From: Klebsormidium nitens
Lineage: Eukaryota > Streptophyta > Klebsormidiophyceae > Klebsormidiales > Klebsormidiaceae
Reading direction: 5' to 3'
Assembly (NCBI GenBank): GCA_000708835.1
Contig: DF237367.1
Coordinates: 16,955 to 80,954, forward strand
DNA length: 64,000 nt
The position numbers were made by a program, and so were the translations under genes. Numbering within the stretch: the first letter of the stretch is position 1; each line of letters begins with the position of its first letter. The notes below the pieces were generated by a model. It ran no database searches and was not told where the DNA came from. It saw only the letters and a program-made list of their open reading frames with translations. Positions 12,501-22,762 of the stretch are shown piece after piece.

Positions 12501-12956
12501 TTCCCGATGCACCGAATTGCACCGACACCAAGCATTCCGAGATTCAAAGGAACAGCGGTTTCTGCTATCAGACGTTGAGGTAGCAGGAAAGAGTACGATG
12601 GCATTAGTTGACAATGTTGGAATTTCAGCAGCGCCCCCCTTCCTCCATACCGTCTCTGTACCACGTAAAAATGTATCAGCCTTGGCAAGACGAGCAGCCC
12701 TTTTTTCCGAGACTCATAGTAGCGGGACCCGTGCCCCCCGTCAAGAAAGAGGCGAAACGTTGATTTTGGGGGATCATACAATAGATTTCCACTTTTTATT
12801 GGCTGAGTTGCCCCGCACCCCTACACGACTTTATCTTCAAATCTTTAATTCCTCGCCTGCTTCGACTCACTTGTAAAATCTTAGGAAGTCGTAGTAGTGG
12901 CCCTCCTCGTCCAGGCCGTCCTCGAGCGCTGACGCGCGCGCCTCAGGCCCCGCCAT
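9562..12956 (-). CDS. BTB-B: LRB/POB1-like BTB-BACK protein, intact
   Basis: Exons in transcript order: 12956-12871, 12390-12332, 11627-11484 and 10685-9562. They total 1413 nt, giving 470 residues with phases 2-1-1, the same plan as the other BTB genes. The start MAGPEARASAL is the only ATG fitting exon 1, which ends in GHYYDFLRFYK. Exon 2 has VCDRNIRLKIL. Exon 3 has the BTB core IPVSSIVLAAKSLVLQKM. Exon 4 continues the BTB (KEAFKEMLHFLYAGSLS, VGDKFEVPSLMGAVL), then BACK (LLQSEELEADSEEEILEKAL) and a POB1-type C-terminus with FFVKIWPEGIWK. The expected role is a CUL3 substrate adaptor. It is closest to BTB-A in this window, sharing the short 144-nt exon 3 and the MQSK-TQ-LI segment, which makes it the reference for BTB-A's frame break. 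Confidence 0.88.
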
Positions 12957-13928
12957 CGCAGAAGCTTCTGGTCACCAAACAACTTTAGATGCGCTACGCT
13001 CTACGCAGCCGATCTGGAAAAACTTCTTCGCAGCAGCTGCTTTTTCTCAGACTCCTTGAAACGGCTGAATCCTGTCTTCTCCTAGAGTTTCCTTGACACG
13101 GTCATGGCATATGAACCAACTTTTTCAAACTTCACACTGAAGCTTGGTCACCCTCAACTAATCCTTATGTTTGCTAGGACCCAAAATCTTCGCTTTGAGA
13201 CAACTGTGCATACAGCTGGCCTCCACGCCAAGCCATTCGGTCCTCTCCTTGATTCGCAAGTACCACGTCCTGCAGGGCAGGCCTGTTACAGTAAGCAAAA
13301 TCTGATTCTTCAGCATCATAGGCTTCTGACGTCGCTGCTCTTGACGAACGAGCTGTCTCTCAATCCGAAGTTGTGTTACAACCATATTCACAGGGACTCA
13401 CAGAATGCAGCTCCAACCAAACCCGTTCGTCGAGACTCGAGAGTGAGGTTTAGGAAACATTGAGGAGTTGACGCATGACCTCATACATCACCCCAAATCT
13501 CACTTGGATCGTCAAACAATCATGCATCATACAAGATGGTGCAAGTGGCAGAATTTGCTCGATCGGAGGCTTCCCATTCAGTATGTCCATCTGCCAGCAG
13601 CTCTCGACGCTGTTTGTCGAATTGTGGATCTGCCAGCGGTCTTTGCACGAAGGGGTTCCTCGGAGCAAGTAGAGTTCGATATCAGATCCAAATCTCAATT
13701 TCAGTGCGCAGTTGCGGACAGTAGCTAGCGACACGCTACCTTTGCAGAAACTTTCTTTCAAAGTTGGTGGTGTCCGATCTATCGTTGACTAAATGGGTGT
13801 GCAATCATCTACGCCAAACAAACATGACAAAGACTCTACAACCCTCGCTGCGTTCCTACTCAAGCTGCCTTCCAAACGGACAAGGCCTTCTTCAAAACCA
13901 AACAAAAACTCTTCAGACTCTTCTTCTA
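12957..13928. other. Intergenic region upstream of BTB-B
   Basis: This holds the presumed promoter of BTB-B and the 3' flank of the secreted-protein gene. ORFs of about 100 codons occur on both strands around 13100-13760 but overlap each other, lack domains and have no splice context. I see no gene. Confidence 0.4.
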
Positions 13929-16900
13929 CTACTTATCTGCGGACACGCGGACGATGCCCGTGCCCCAGTTGGCTACCAGGCTGCGGAGCCGGTCCGGTAT
14001 GTACTGGATTCGAACCACAGGTTCGACTTCTCGTCTGTGGTGCCCATGAAGAAGTCCCCCCAGCGAGAGACCGGAAGCGGAAAGCCCTCGGCTAAAAACT
14101 CATAGCCGCTGAAACCGTCCTCGGCCGCGCGCGCGAGGATGACCTCACCCGTGGGGCCGTTGCGGTCGTCAAAGCTGACGTAGGCCACGCTGGGAAAGGG
14201 GTTCAAGAAGGAAGAACGTACCTTGGCCCCCTTTTGAAACCAGCCCCAGCATCAATCCAATCCGCTCCTCCACGCGCGCCAGCTGGTCCTCCGTCCGCTT
14301 CGAAGCGCACGCCACCGCTTCCGCTTTCTCCGCCGCGGGGCTCGGCAGCCGCTCCTCGAGATCGTCTAAGCGTTCCCCGTTCGCGCCCCTGACAAGCGCG
14401 AGCTTCTGCGCGAGCGCGCGTTCGCTCGCTCGCATATCCCGCTCTACTTTGCTGACTCTAGCGTCGCTGCCGGCGAGGCCCTGTTCCAGCTCTTGTCGCA
14501 GCCCTTCCACCTGCTTCGCGACGTCTCTCTGGCGGCTGACAAGGCCTCTCAGATTTTCCGTTTCGTTTCTGACGCTTGAAGCTTCTTCCTTGCACACTTT
14601 GACGCTCTCTTCCGACTCGTTCCGGACGTCCGCAACGCTCGCCTGCAGTGCGGACAATTCTCGCCGCAGGTTTTCCAGGTCCGCTTCGATTTTCTGTGTC
14701 CGCATTGCCAGAACGGGTTCGCTGCCGACCGCTTCTTCCGAGCAAGTCGGGGCCCGAGAGGGTGAAGCCAACCACGCCGGACCCCTTGCGGTTGATGGCG
14801 AACGCCGGGTAGATGACGTTGTTGCTGACGTACCAGAAGGGGAGACACGTCAGCAGACGCTTGGAACGTAAGGCCTAAGCGTAAGCTTGATCTGACTACG
14901 TCGACGCGACAAAGTTATCATTTATGACTTCTTTACAGCATGAATCAATTCAGCTGCCTGGTATTGGTCAAGGCCATCCCCTGCTGAGGCATGGGTACTG
15001 ATGCGGAGCTCTGAAGACACTGACGTCGAGAGAAATTTTAGGAGGTCCGTATTAATGATGGGAGAAGCGAGTCATCGAAGGACCTGGCCATGGAGATGCT
15101 TCACCGTTAACTTCACGTACTCGCACGCGCAGATCTTTCTGATCACAGCAAAGATTCGACCGTCCGTTTGAATCAAGTCCAATTGAGCAGGTTTTTCTGG
15201 CCACAAAAAGTCCGGACTTCCAAGCTATGCCAAGGTTACTTGAAAACGTATCCACGTGCCTTATCTAGTGGACGTCATTTGACAAAAGCGGCGCTGACAT
15301 TGAGGACACCGAAACGGAATGCTCAGCGACTCGCCTGTTTTCAACCGCGATCACGCCGGCCTTGAAAACTGGTCCCGTAACCTCTGCCGGGCGGCCGTTT
15401 TCCCCGGGGGTGACGCTGGGCTTGATGAGGAAGAAGGCGATGCCCACGGTGGGCGGCCGGTTGGAATCCCCGGGGACTATGTCGTTGAGCCCGACGAAGA
15501 GGTTTCCGTGCGCGAAGACCTAAATACAATGGAGACCCGGTTAAAGACCTACATTTGAATGGAGACCCGATGTAAGACCTCCTTTGAACGGAGACCACCC
15601 AGTTTAAGACCACCCGTCCAGGAAGGGGGGATCGATTTCAGAGCCGGTCTGAAATTTGCAAGTCATGAACTCAGACCGGATTCTTTCAGACAGTATCGAA
15701 TCAGGGTCAATCTTATCAGAGCGCATATGCTCATCAATTTTCCAGTTGAACGGGTCCCAAAGTCATCCAAGACCAATCATAAATCTGGATCCTGCTTTCT
15801 GGTACGTACCGGTTCTCTTACGGAGTCGTCGTTGCTGGACAGCAGCTCGAGGGGCGCCGTGGTGTTGAGCACCCGGAGTCCGCTCTTCTGAGTCACCGGG
15901 AGGCCGCCGAAGGGGCTCAGGCCGATCTCACAGTTGTTGTACTCGATCTGCGCGACCGGGAAAGGCGTCGGGGCACGGTAAAAAAGAGGCCCAGGAGATA
16001 GACGGCGCTCGGCGAGAGGAGGATTGCCAAATTCGCCGGGGAGTCAAAGCAGGAGAGTTAGATATTGGTTTGCCCGACGTTATATAAAGGATGGTTCTCC
16101 GACAGATCCGGAAATGATTCTGTCCAAAGTTGCATCCAACTTGGAATCTCAAGGGGCACCAATCATAGCAGAAAATGACTTGAATCTTTCTACCGTCACA
16201 AGGTATGAGCGTGCGCAGCTTTCTCTCTACCTAGATCAGGTTCTTCAAAAAGCCTTCAGATCGAGCTCAAGAGAAGTCCCTCGTATGTAGCGCTCTTACC
16301 AAGGAGTCAACAAGGGTCTGGACGAGTTCCAGTTTGCGGACGTCCGGGTTTCTCTCCCGCAGCGCGCGCGTGTTGACGAGCGCGAAGAGTGCCAGCTGGC
16401 GGACGGGAACGCCGCTGCAGGTGAAATCCGTATCGCTGACGAAATAAACGACGCCTCCGGCCTCGGTTGGGAACTGCTCGTCGGGGGACACACGTGCCAC
16501 GTTGATGAAACTCACGTTCCCCTGCAATGATAACCAGATTTTAGCATAGAGGACTTTGCGACCGGTACATTTCTTCCGACCTTTTTATTACCTTTAAAAC
16601 CGGGGGGGCTGCCGCCCCCACGAGCCCCCCCGCTTCCTCTTTGGGCCTTTGTTTCATCACATGTGAGGGATCGATAACACAAAGTTGAAGTCAAGAGAGA
16701 TGATAGTAAGCCGAGATAACAATAAGGTAACCGCACTGGGACGGGGAGCGTTAGTTTGGTGGTTAGGGTGGGTACGGGTATCTTTTCGGGTTAGCGTTTG
16801 TATTTGTTAGCCGGAGCTGAATGTGATCTTGGTTTATTATTATGTCTCTTGAGATTAATCTGCACGTCAATAGGCGCACGAGAGGGGCTGGTGTCGAAGT

Positions 16901-19818
16901 AAGTGGGCGCGCCATTGATTACTGCACAACAGGTTTTGGCCCTTAACCATGGATGTTATGGTGGGCTTCATTTTGGCTAAAGGTGGTTATGCGTACAGTA
17001 ACCAGACGTGGTCGGTAACCAAACTTGAAACAAGGTGCAAGCCCGGTTATAACGATAACCGGAGACTCAAGTCTCCTTACCAAACCTGGTTAGTAGCGAG
17101 AACTTCCTGTGCTGAGTCACATTCCTTGCAGGCTTCTGACGTTGGAAAGGCAAGCGCGCTTGATATGTTCCGTGCCTTCCGACGTGATACGTTTTGGGAA
17201 GCTCAGAAAATGCATACGACCTGCGCGTTCTGACAGCACACGGCAGCAGCCGCATGGGCGGGTAAAGCATTGAGAATCCTGTTTTGGATGCAACCCCGTT
17301 TCGAAAGTGCAGCATGCAAAGTTTGACCGTGAAAGATCAAAGATCTTCCTGAAATGGATGCGCAAGTTCTCTTGAAAGTAGAGGCGGTATAAACTTGTCC
17401 TTGGCGGAATATGCCGATCTTAGTTTTTCTTACGCCATGTTTGAGTCCCGTTTGAGTAAGCGGCACGTTCCCGGCAAATTCGATTTACAAAGACTGGTTA
17501 GAGTTTCTTTCAAATGCTCATGTCGTATTAACCAGTCTGGCTCGGACCACGCAAGGAACTAAACGGCTTCGAGTCGAGATCGACGAAGGAAAGAACAAAG
17601 AAGATAAGAGTGAAGATGAAAGAAGCTGATTAGACGTAGCTGAGGTTGATCGACAGCACAGACGGCATACCTCGACGCGCGTCGCCGTGCTGTTGACGTA
17701 TGCCGCAGTCGGGACGGACGCGTCCCCAGCCGCCAGCGCAAACTTCGACATAGCGTATACGTCCTGAGATACGAGCTCCCCCGTGAAGAGCGTGAAAACC
17801 AGTCCGTTTACAATCAAGGCGTCCGCACTGACGGCGAGCTTGGGCTCGTCCTGCGATCACGAGGCGCCACGTGTGAGCAGACCGGCAGTGAAAAAATAAA
17901 AGCGGCTTCCGACCGTCCGATTCAAACCAAAGAGAAAGGGGCGGATTCTGGCCGTCGTTTGTGTGGTCCGGACAACTCCGGGCCCGCTGTCCGCTGAATT
18001 GATTGCCCAAGACTGTTTGGCGAATACATGCGAGCGGTATGCCCGTTTTGAAGCAGGCCGTTTCACTTTTGAATCCTATTGAATCTGATCCTCCTTTCAT
18101 CACGTCGCTCGAACTGAATGTGCCGTACACAGACTGCTCCGTACAACGATGCTTCTCTCTGTTTCACTTGCGCTTCGGCTTCGAAAAGTGACGTAAGCGA
18201 CGGTGTTTCCGGTGCTAAAGGTGACGTCCGCGACTTACCAGGGAGCAGGGGCAGGTGGGCGCGAGATTGGGCGTCCCTTCGGTGCCGTCATTCGTGGTTG
18301 GCAGCCGGTAAAGCGCGTAGTGCGCGCGCGGGTCGCCGCTCGCGGTGACAGCAAATAGGGTGGCGCTCGGGGCGATGAAATCCCCGGTCGTTTCGTTCCG
18401 GTTGATGAACACCGCCGACAGGAAGAAGCGCCCGGTGTCCCGGTCGAAAACGCAGCGCGGGTCGGTCATATACGCGCCGAACGTGGTCGGGCTGGGGAAG
18501 TACGGGGCCACCTGCGAAGGGCGTTGGGTTTGGAAACCAAGTTTTCAAACCCAGTTTTCAGATCGAATTCAAGTTGTCAAGTCGGTTTTGGGTTATCAAA
18601 CGAACCAAATCTTCAGATTGACTCGAGTGATTTGAAAGCGCGCTTTGCTCCGCGCAGATAAATTATTGTGCTTAAAGGGACTGGTAAGCAGACACGGTTT
18701 CAGTGGTCCATGAAAGTCGATGAATAAATATTCGTGCCTCCTGCCAAGACCAAACTACGTAGCCAGTCAGAGGGCGTGAGAATACTCACTTCGGCCTGAT
18801 CTTTCAATAATCAGAAAGACATCCAAACCACTCTAAAACACCGATCGACCCAGAATTCGAGAGAATCTTCAGTCCAGGGATTTGCTTACCTGCCAGAGCT
18901 GGTTGATCGCCACCGGAACGGTCAGCTGGATGCCGGAAGCGGAATCGAAGACGACGAGCGCGTTGTTAACGATCTGGACCACAAATCCGTTGCCCGCGCA
19001 CAGCCCTCCATCGGACGGCTCCACGTTGGGGTTGGTGTTCGTATAGTTGCCCGTCCCAGCCGTCCGTGAATCCAGGTTGTCGATTCCGTCAAACGTCAGC
19101 ACGCGCGCGCGCGGGGGCGTCTCGAGCGCGACCTTGAAGAATTCGGTGCCGGGCGCGCGGCGCGAAAGCGAGGGACCCTGCTTTGGAGAAAATAATAAGA
19201 GATTTTTTAAAGTCCAGTACGGACAGTGCCGCTCTGTTGATGACTGAAAAACCCCCTAGGCCTTCGGCATGCGCAGTTGAAAGGAATGAAAAGAAGCGTA
19301 CGTTGGAAGTTTTTTGCGCAAATTGGAGCAAATGTTCGCTAGATTTTTAGTGGCCGATAAGAGTAAACTTAACATGCTTGCAAGAGTCGGATAAGTGACT
19401 CCGCAATCCTGCATTCCGGATACGAACCTGCGTTCCGCTCACCGTGCTAGAGCTAGCGGAGACGGCCGGAGACGGAGCCAACGGATCCTGGGGGTTTGCG
19501 GCGGCCGCGGCTCCCTTCGCGCGCGCGCGTCCGGCTCCCGAGGACATTGACGCCATAGACGCGCCGGCAACCTCCGGGTCCGCTGACGTCACCGTTGCCG
19601 ACGCTGACGTCATGGAACCGTTAAACAGCCCCTGGTTCGATGGCGTCACGGTGATGCCCGGGCCCCGGTTGTCCACGGGGATGACGAAGGGCTCGAGGGA
19701 GAAGGTACCGTACCGGACGGTGCTGACGACTGCATTTGGGGAGATGGAGCCCGGGGCGGTACCGGACCAGGGCCGCGAAGGAAACGGCGACCAGGAAGAG
19801 GAGGGCTAGCTGGGACAT
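13929..19818 (-). CDS. Secreted beta-propeller-type protein, about ten exons, two frame breaks
   Basis: Exons in transcript order: 19818-19443, 19177-18890, 18511-18239, 17850-17671, 16521-16300, 15947-15822, 15519-15382, 14859 to about 14731, and about 14206-13929. The middle introns are all phase 0. The N-terminus (MSQLALLFLVAVSFAAL) is a signal peptide. Later exons carry GGLCAGNGFVVQIVNNALVVFDS, TDPRCVFDRDTGRFFL, YPAFAINRKGSGVVGFTLSGPD and PVSRWGDFF. I recognise these as marks of an extracellular family seen in bacteria and streptophytes with a C-terminal RWGD...NWGT signature. The propeller fold is inferred from repeated beta-strand-rich blades. Anomalies: the signal peptide and the mature chain are in different frames; the final NWGT segment (YIPDRLRSLVANWGT) lies one frame off from RWGD; and a coiled-coil ORF fills the last intron. 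The gene may be decayed or misassembled. Its enzymatic activity, if any, is unknown. Confidence 0.6.
14169..14705 (-). other. Coiled-coil ORF inside the last intron of the secreted-protein gene
   Basis: From ATG at 14705 an open frame of 178 codons encodes a dense heptad coiled coil (MRTQKIEADLENLRREL, then repeated E-x-L-R-x-E spacing) with almost no helix breakers. A good donor (CAAG|GTACGT) lies at 14222/14221, and an acceptor (GGACACAG|AAAATC) at 14694/14693. It sits between the exon ending FTLSGPDLL and the exon beginning FPSVAYVSF, which are adjacent in the protein family. Its frame matches neither neighbour. It may be an alternative exon, a nested gene or an inserted fragment. Expression is unknown. 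Confidence 0.35.
15528..15611. repeat. Three degenerate tandem units of about 30 bp in an intron
   Basis: Units beginning AATGGAGACCCG at 15528 and 15558, and AACGGAGACC at 15587, each contain a TTAAGACC/GTAAGACC core near the end. They lie in an intron of the secreted-protein gene, immediately next to the exon boundary at 15519/15520. Probably slippage-derived. Confidence 0.55.
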
Positions 19819-22762
19819 GGTCGCCGCGAAACTGTGAAGTATTGAGGAGCAGAAAATTAATGATCTGATCAAAGCTCTGAGTCAGATTGGCGACTAGGAC
19901 AGACATTAAGGCTATCAGGGCCATGACATATTCCATGGCTATCTGGACCTATGAAGCTGATCATATCAGATGGTCACAGGAATCAGACAGGTGAGAGTGA
20001 AGGCAAGAGCAAAGCGTGCTTGAGCGACTGCCGGACCAAATGACGGCGGCCCCTTGACGGAGGCAATTCGTAGTACGTCTTGCAGGATCTGCTAGACTTC
20101 GAGAAGCGCAATTGGAACGACAACTATCGTAGCAGTGTATGAATCGAATGAATATTTCCCAAAAGTCGAAAGGAGGAGAAGACAGATGGAAGTGTCACGT
20201 CATTGGTTGTTCTTAGTGGAAACCGTGTGCTGCTGGGGATTGGACAGAGCCTCCGATTGCAGGAATCAATTGAGGCTATTGCACCCTTAGACCAATAAAC
20301 CTCTATGTAATTGACCTGAAAATCATAAGGATACGCGGCCTTGAAAAACGAAAGGCGCAGAGTCGTCTACGAGACGCCACGCATATCCTGTCAAAAGCGA
20401 AATGCGGAACCGCTCACCTGGATCCGTGGAACAAAGGCTTCACGGAGACGTTCCTCCTCGCCGGACTGGGTACACCTCACAACGAGCCGGCGTCGGGCAG
20501 GGCTGTCGGCCTTACGACCTCTTAAGCTCGGCAGGTGTCGAGGATCTTGGGAACGTTCTGATATGCGAAAGGTTCATACAGAAGACTTCCGGAATGAATG
20601 ACTATGACGGACAGCTCAGGTTTTATTTGATGAGCTCGTCAACTTCGTTCCTAATAGCTTAAGAGCTGATTTGCGATTCTGTAAAGTAGGCCTAGCGGTG
20701 AAGTTTGCGGTGGCAGTCAACAAGAGTTGCTTCCGATCTAGAACTTGGCTGCAACAGCCAATGCAAGTGCTGACGTGTACTACTAACCGCACAAGACACT
20801 GTTGACATGGCGGTTCGCTTTGAACGCCACCGTCTGATCTTGGCGCGGAGTCGACGGCGTTCTCTGTGTGAAGACGGTCACTTGAATCCCAATTCTCGAG
20901 GTTGGCGTATACTTATGTAAGCCCTTTCTTGGCAGTGGGGCTTGCATTGTGCTCTGGCTTGGATTAATCACGGCTGTGATCTTGGAACCTGGGGCTGAGA
21001 ATGATTGTCACTTGCAACGACCATCTGTGCGGCTTTTCCGATTTGAAGGTTGTGCGTCTGTTTTTCCGTTGCATTCATTTTGCATTTCTCCAGATTGTCG
21101 GAGGCCGCCGTCGGGCCGGGATCCCCCGCTTAGCAACCTTTCTTCAAGGTTCCTTATTAACCTCAAAATCTCACCGCGTACTTATCTAAGTCACCTGAGC
21201 TCATTGATTTTCACATCTGCTCCTGGATCGTATCACTTTTTATTGGTTAGAGTGTGTGAAGCCTACCCGGCACCGGCCGTACGATCTTTGAGTGGCTTAT
21301 ATGGACCGTGAAAACGATAGTGCATGCTTTTCAGAAACAATCGTTCATTCTAGTCTATTGTCTCTGGCTAGGCGGAAGAGAAACAAGCTCTTCACTGTGT
21401 GCTTAGCAAGTGGCGCTCGCTTGTTTTGCTGCTAGAGAGCTTGGCATCGGCGGTGCTGAGTTTTAGTTATTTCCGAGGGGTTTTCCTGCGGCCGTCATGC
21501 GCGTAATGAACGGATCTTCGTTCTGCAGATTGGGGGTACGAGTCTGCTGAAGGCTGTATAGTAGATGGAATATCCCGAGAACTACCGTTAGCAACAACAA
21601 CACTCGGCTCCTTAGCGAAATAGACGGGTGATAAAGAGGCTGAAAGAAAGGTTCGCGTCTAACCAGACATCTAATCCAACGCCCTAACCGAGAATTCGTT
21701 GAACTGAAGGATTCACTTTGACCGTTGGCGCCTTGAGATTATATGCACATCTCATTTTCTTTCCCCTCGTCGATATCAGGCCAGTGGGCACGATTGCTGC
21801 TACATTTTGAGCTCTTCCTTTCCGAAGCGTCGGAACATAGAAGCACAATCTTGTGGCTGCCAGCCTTCAGGAACCAAAGCAAGACACAATGAGTGGTCAT
21901 CAGCGAGGAGGTTGTGTGTTTGGCAAGGTATTGCCCACACTTATCGGTTGAGTTTCGCGGACCCTCTCAGAGAACATGGACGGACTCATGGACCTGCTGG
22001 CTTGAACCAATCAGGATATTAAAGGTACGAGTTAGAGGCGGGTCCAGTCACTTACGAGACCAATCACATGATCTCTTCGTTCATGGCCGGGCCGCTAGTG
22101 GCTTTTGATAGTCACTAGGTTTCATGTCTTGCGTGCACGCACAGTCACACCCGTACGCGCAAAATCAATGCATGGGGCACTAGATTCAGCGCAGGAGCTA
22201 AGTCGCCATTTCGTGCATCATTTGCTTACATGCATGAGGAGTTTTTATTGGCCGGACGTGGTCATGAAATGAGGAATATGCTATTCTTAGTCTACATTAT
22301 ATATACAATCTCTAGCTAAGTTGCTCGTGCCTCTGCAATCGTGTACAGTATTTTACAGGGGCTCGAATGGTGTTGCAACGATAGCCTGACCCAATCATGC
22401 ATATGCATGCTCAGTGAGCCTAAGCCCGGGCGCCGCGCAGGTCATGCATGCATGATGCAAACATGGCTGGCGGTTAGTGTGCGAAGGGTTAAAGTAAGTA
22501 AATCCCCAACATATCCAGTGCCAAATTACTTCATAGCTACAAAACAATCCTTTGATCAACAGTGATATATTGAATTGCAGGGCAACGCCATGGTTGAGAT
22601 TGAGGAACTTCATCAAAATCTGGCCCGACCTTTCCTTGGGCCACCTTCAATGCAACATGCGGTTTATATCGACAGGTCAGGCATCCGTTGAAATTCATCT
22701 GAGAGGTCTGTGCAACTCAATGACGTCCTTTCTATCAACGGATTGGCAGTAGGAAGCCTAGG
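19819..22762. other. Intergenic, about 2.9 kb, no supported gene
   Basis: This separates the 5' end of the secreted-protein gene from the 3' end of BTB-C, both on the minus strand. ORFs are short and scattered, with no domain, splice chain or repeat-encoded protein. The only notable sites are the CATGCA-type motifs at 22384-22460. Confidence 0.45.
22384..22460. promoter_or_regulatory. Cluster of RY-like (CATGCA) motifs
   Basis: CATGCATATGCATG (a 14-bp palindrome) near 22397 and CATGCATGCATG near 22444 contain several overlapping RY elements, the core bound by plant B3 transcription factors. They are just beyond the 3' end of BTB-C and 2.6 kb upstream of the secreted-protein gene, so a regulatory role is speculative. 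Confidence 0.2.

Noticed and set aside
13990-14020. GGTTCGAATCC, a perfect tRNA B-box sequence on the minus strand
   Set aside because: It lies in the coding sequence WFES of the secreted-protein gene and no T-stem or cloverleaf can be built around it.
19722-19759. A 38-bp segment with GT and AG ends that could be a mini-intron after the signal peptide
   Set aside because: Too short for normal plant-type introns, it removes sequence that reads well as mature protein, and it does not restore the correct frame.
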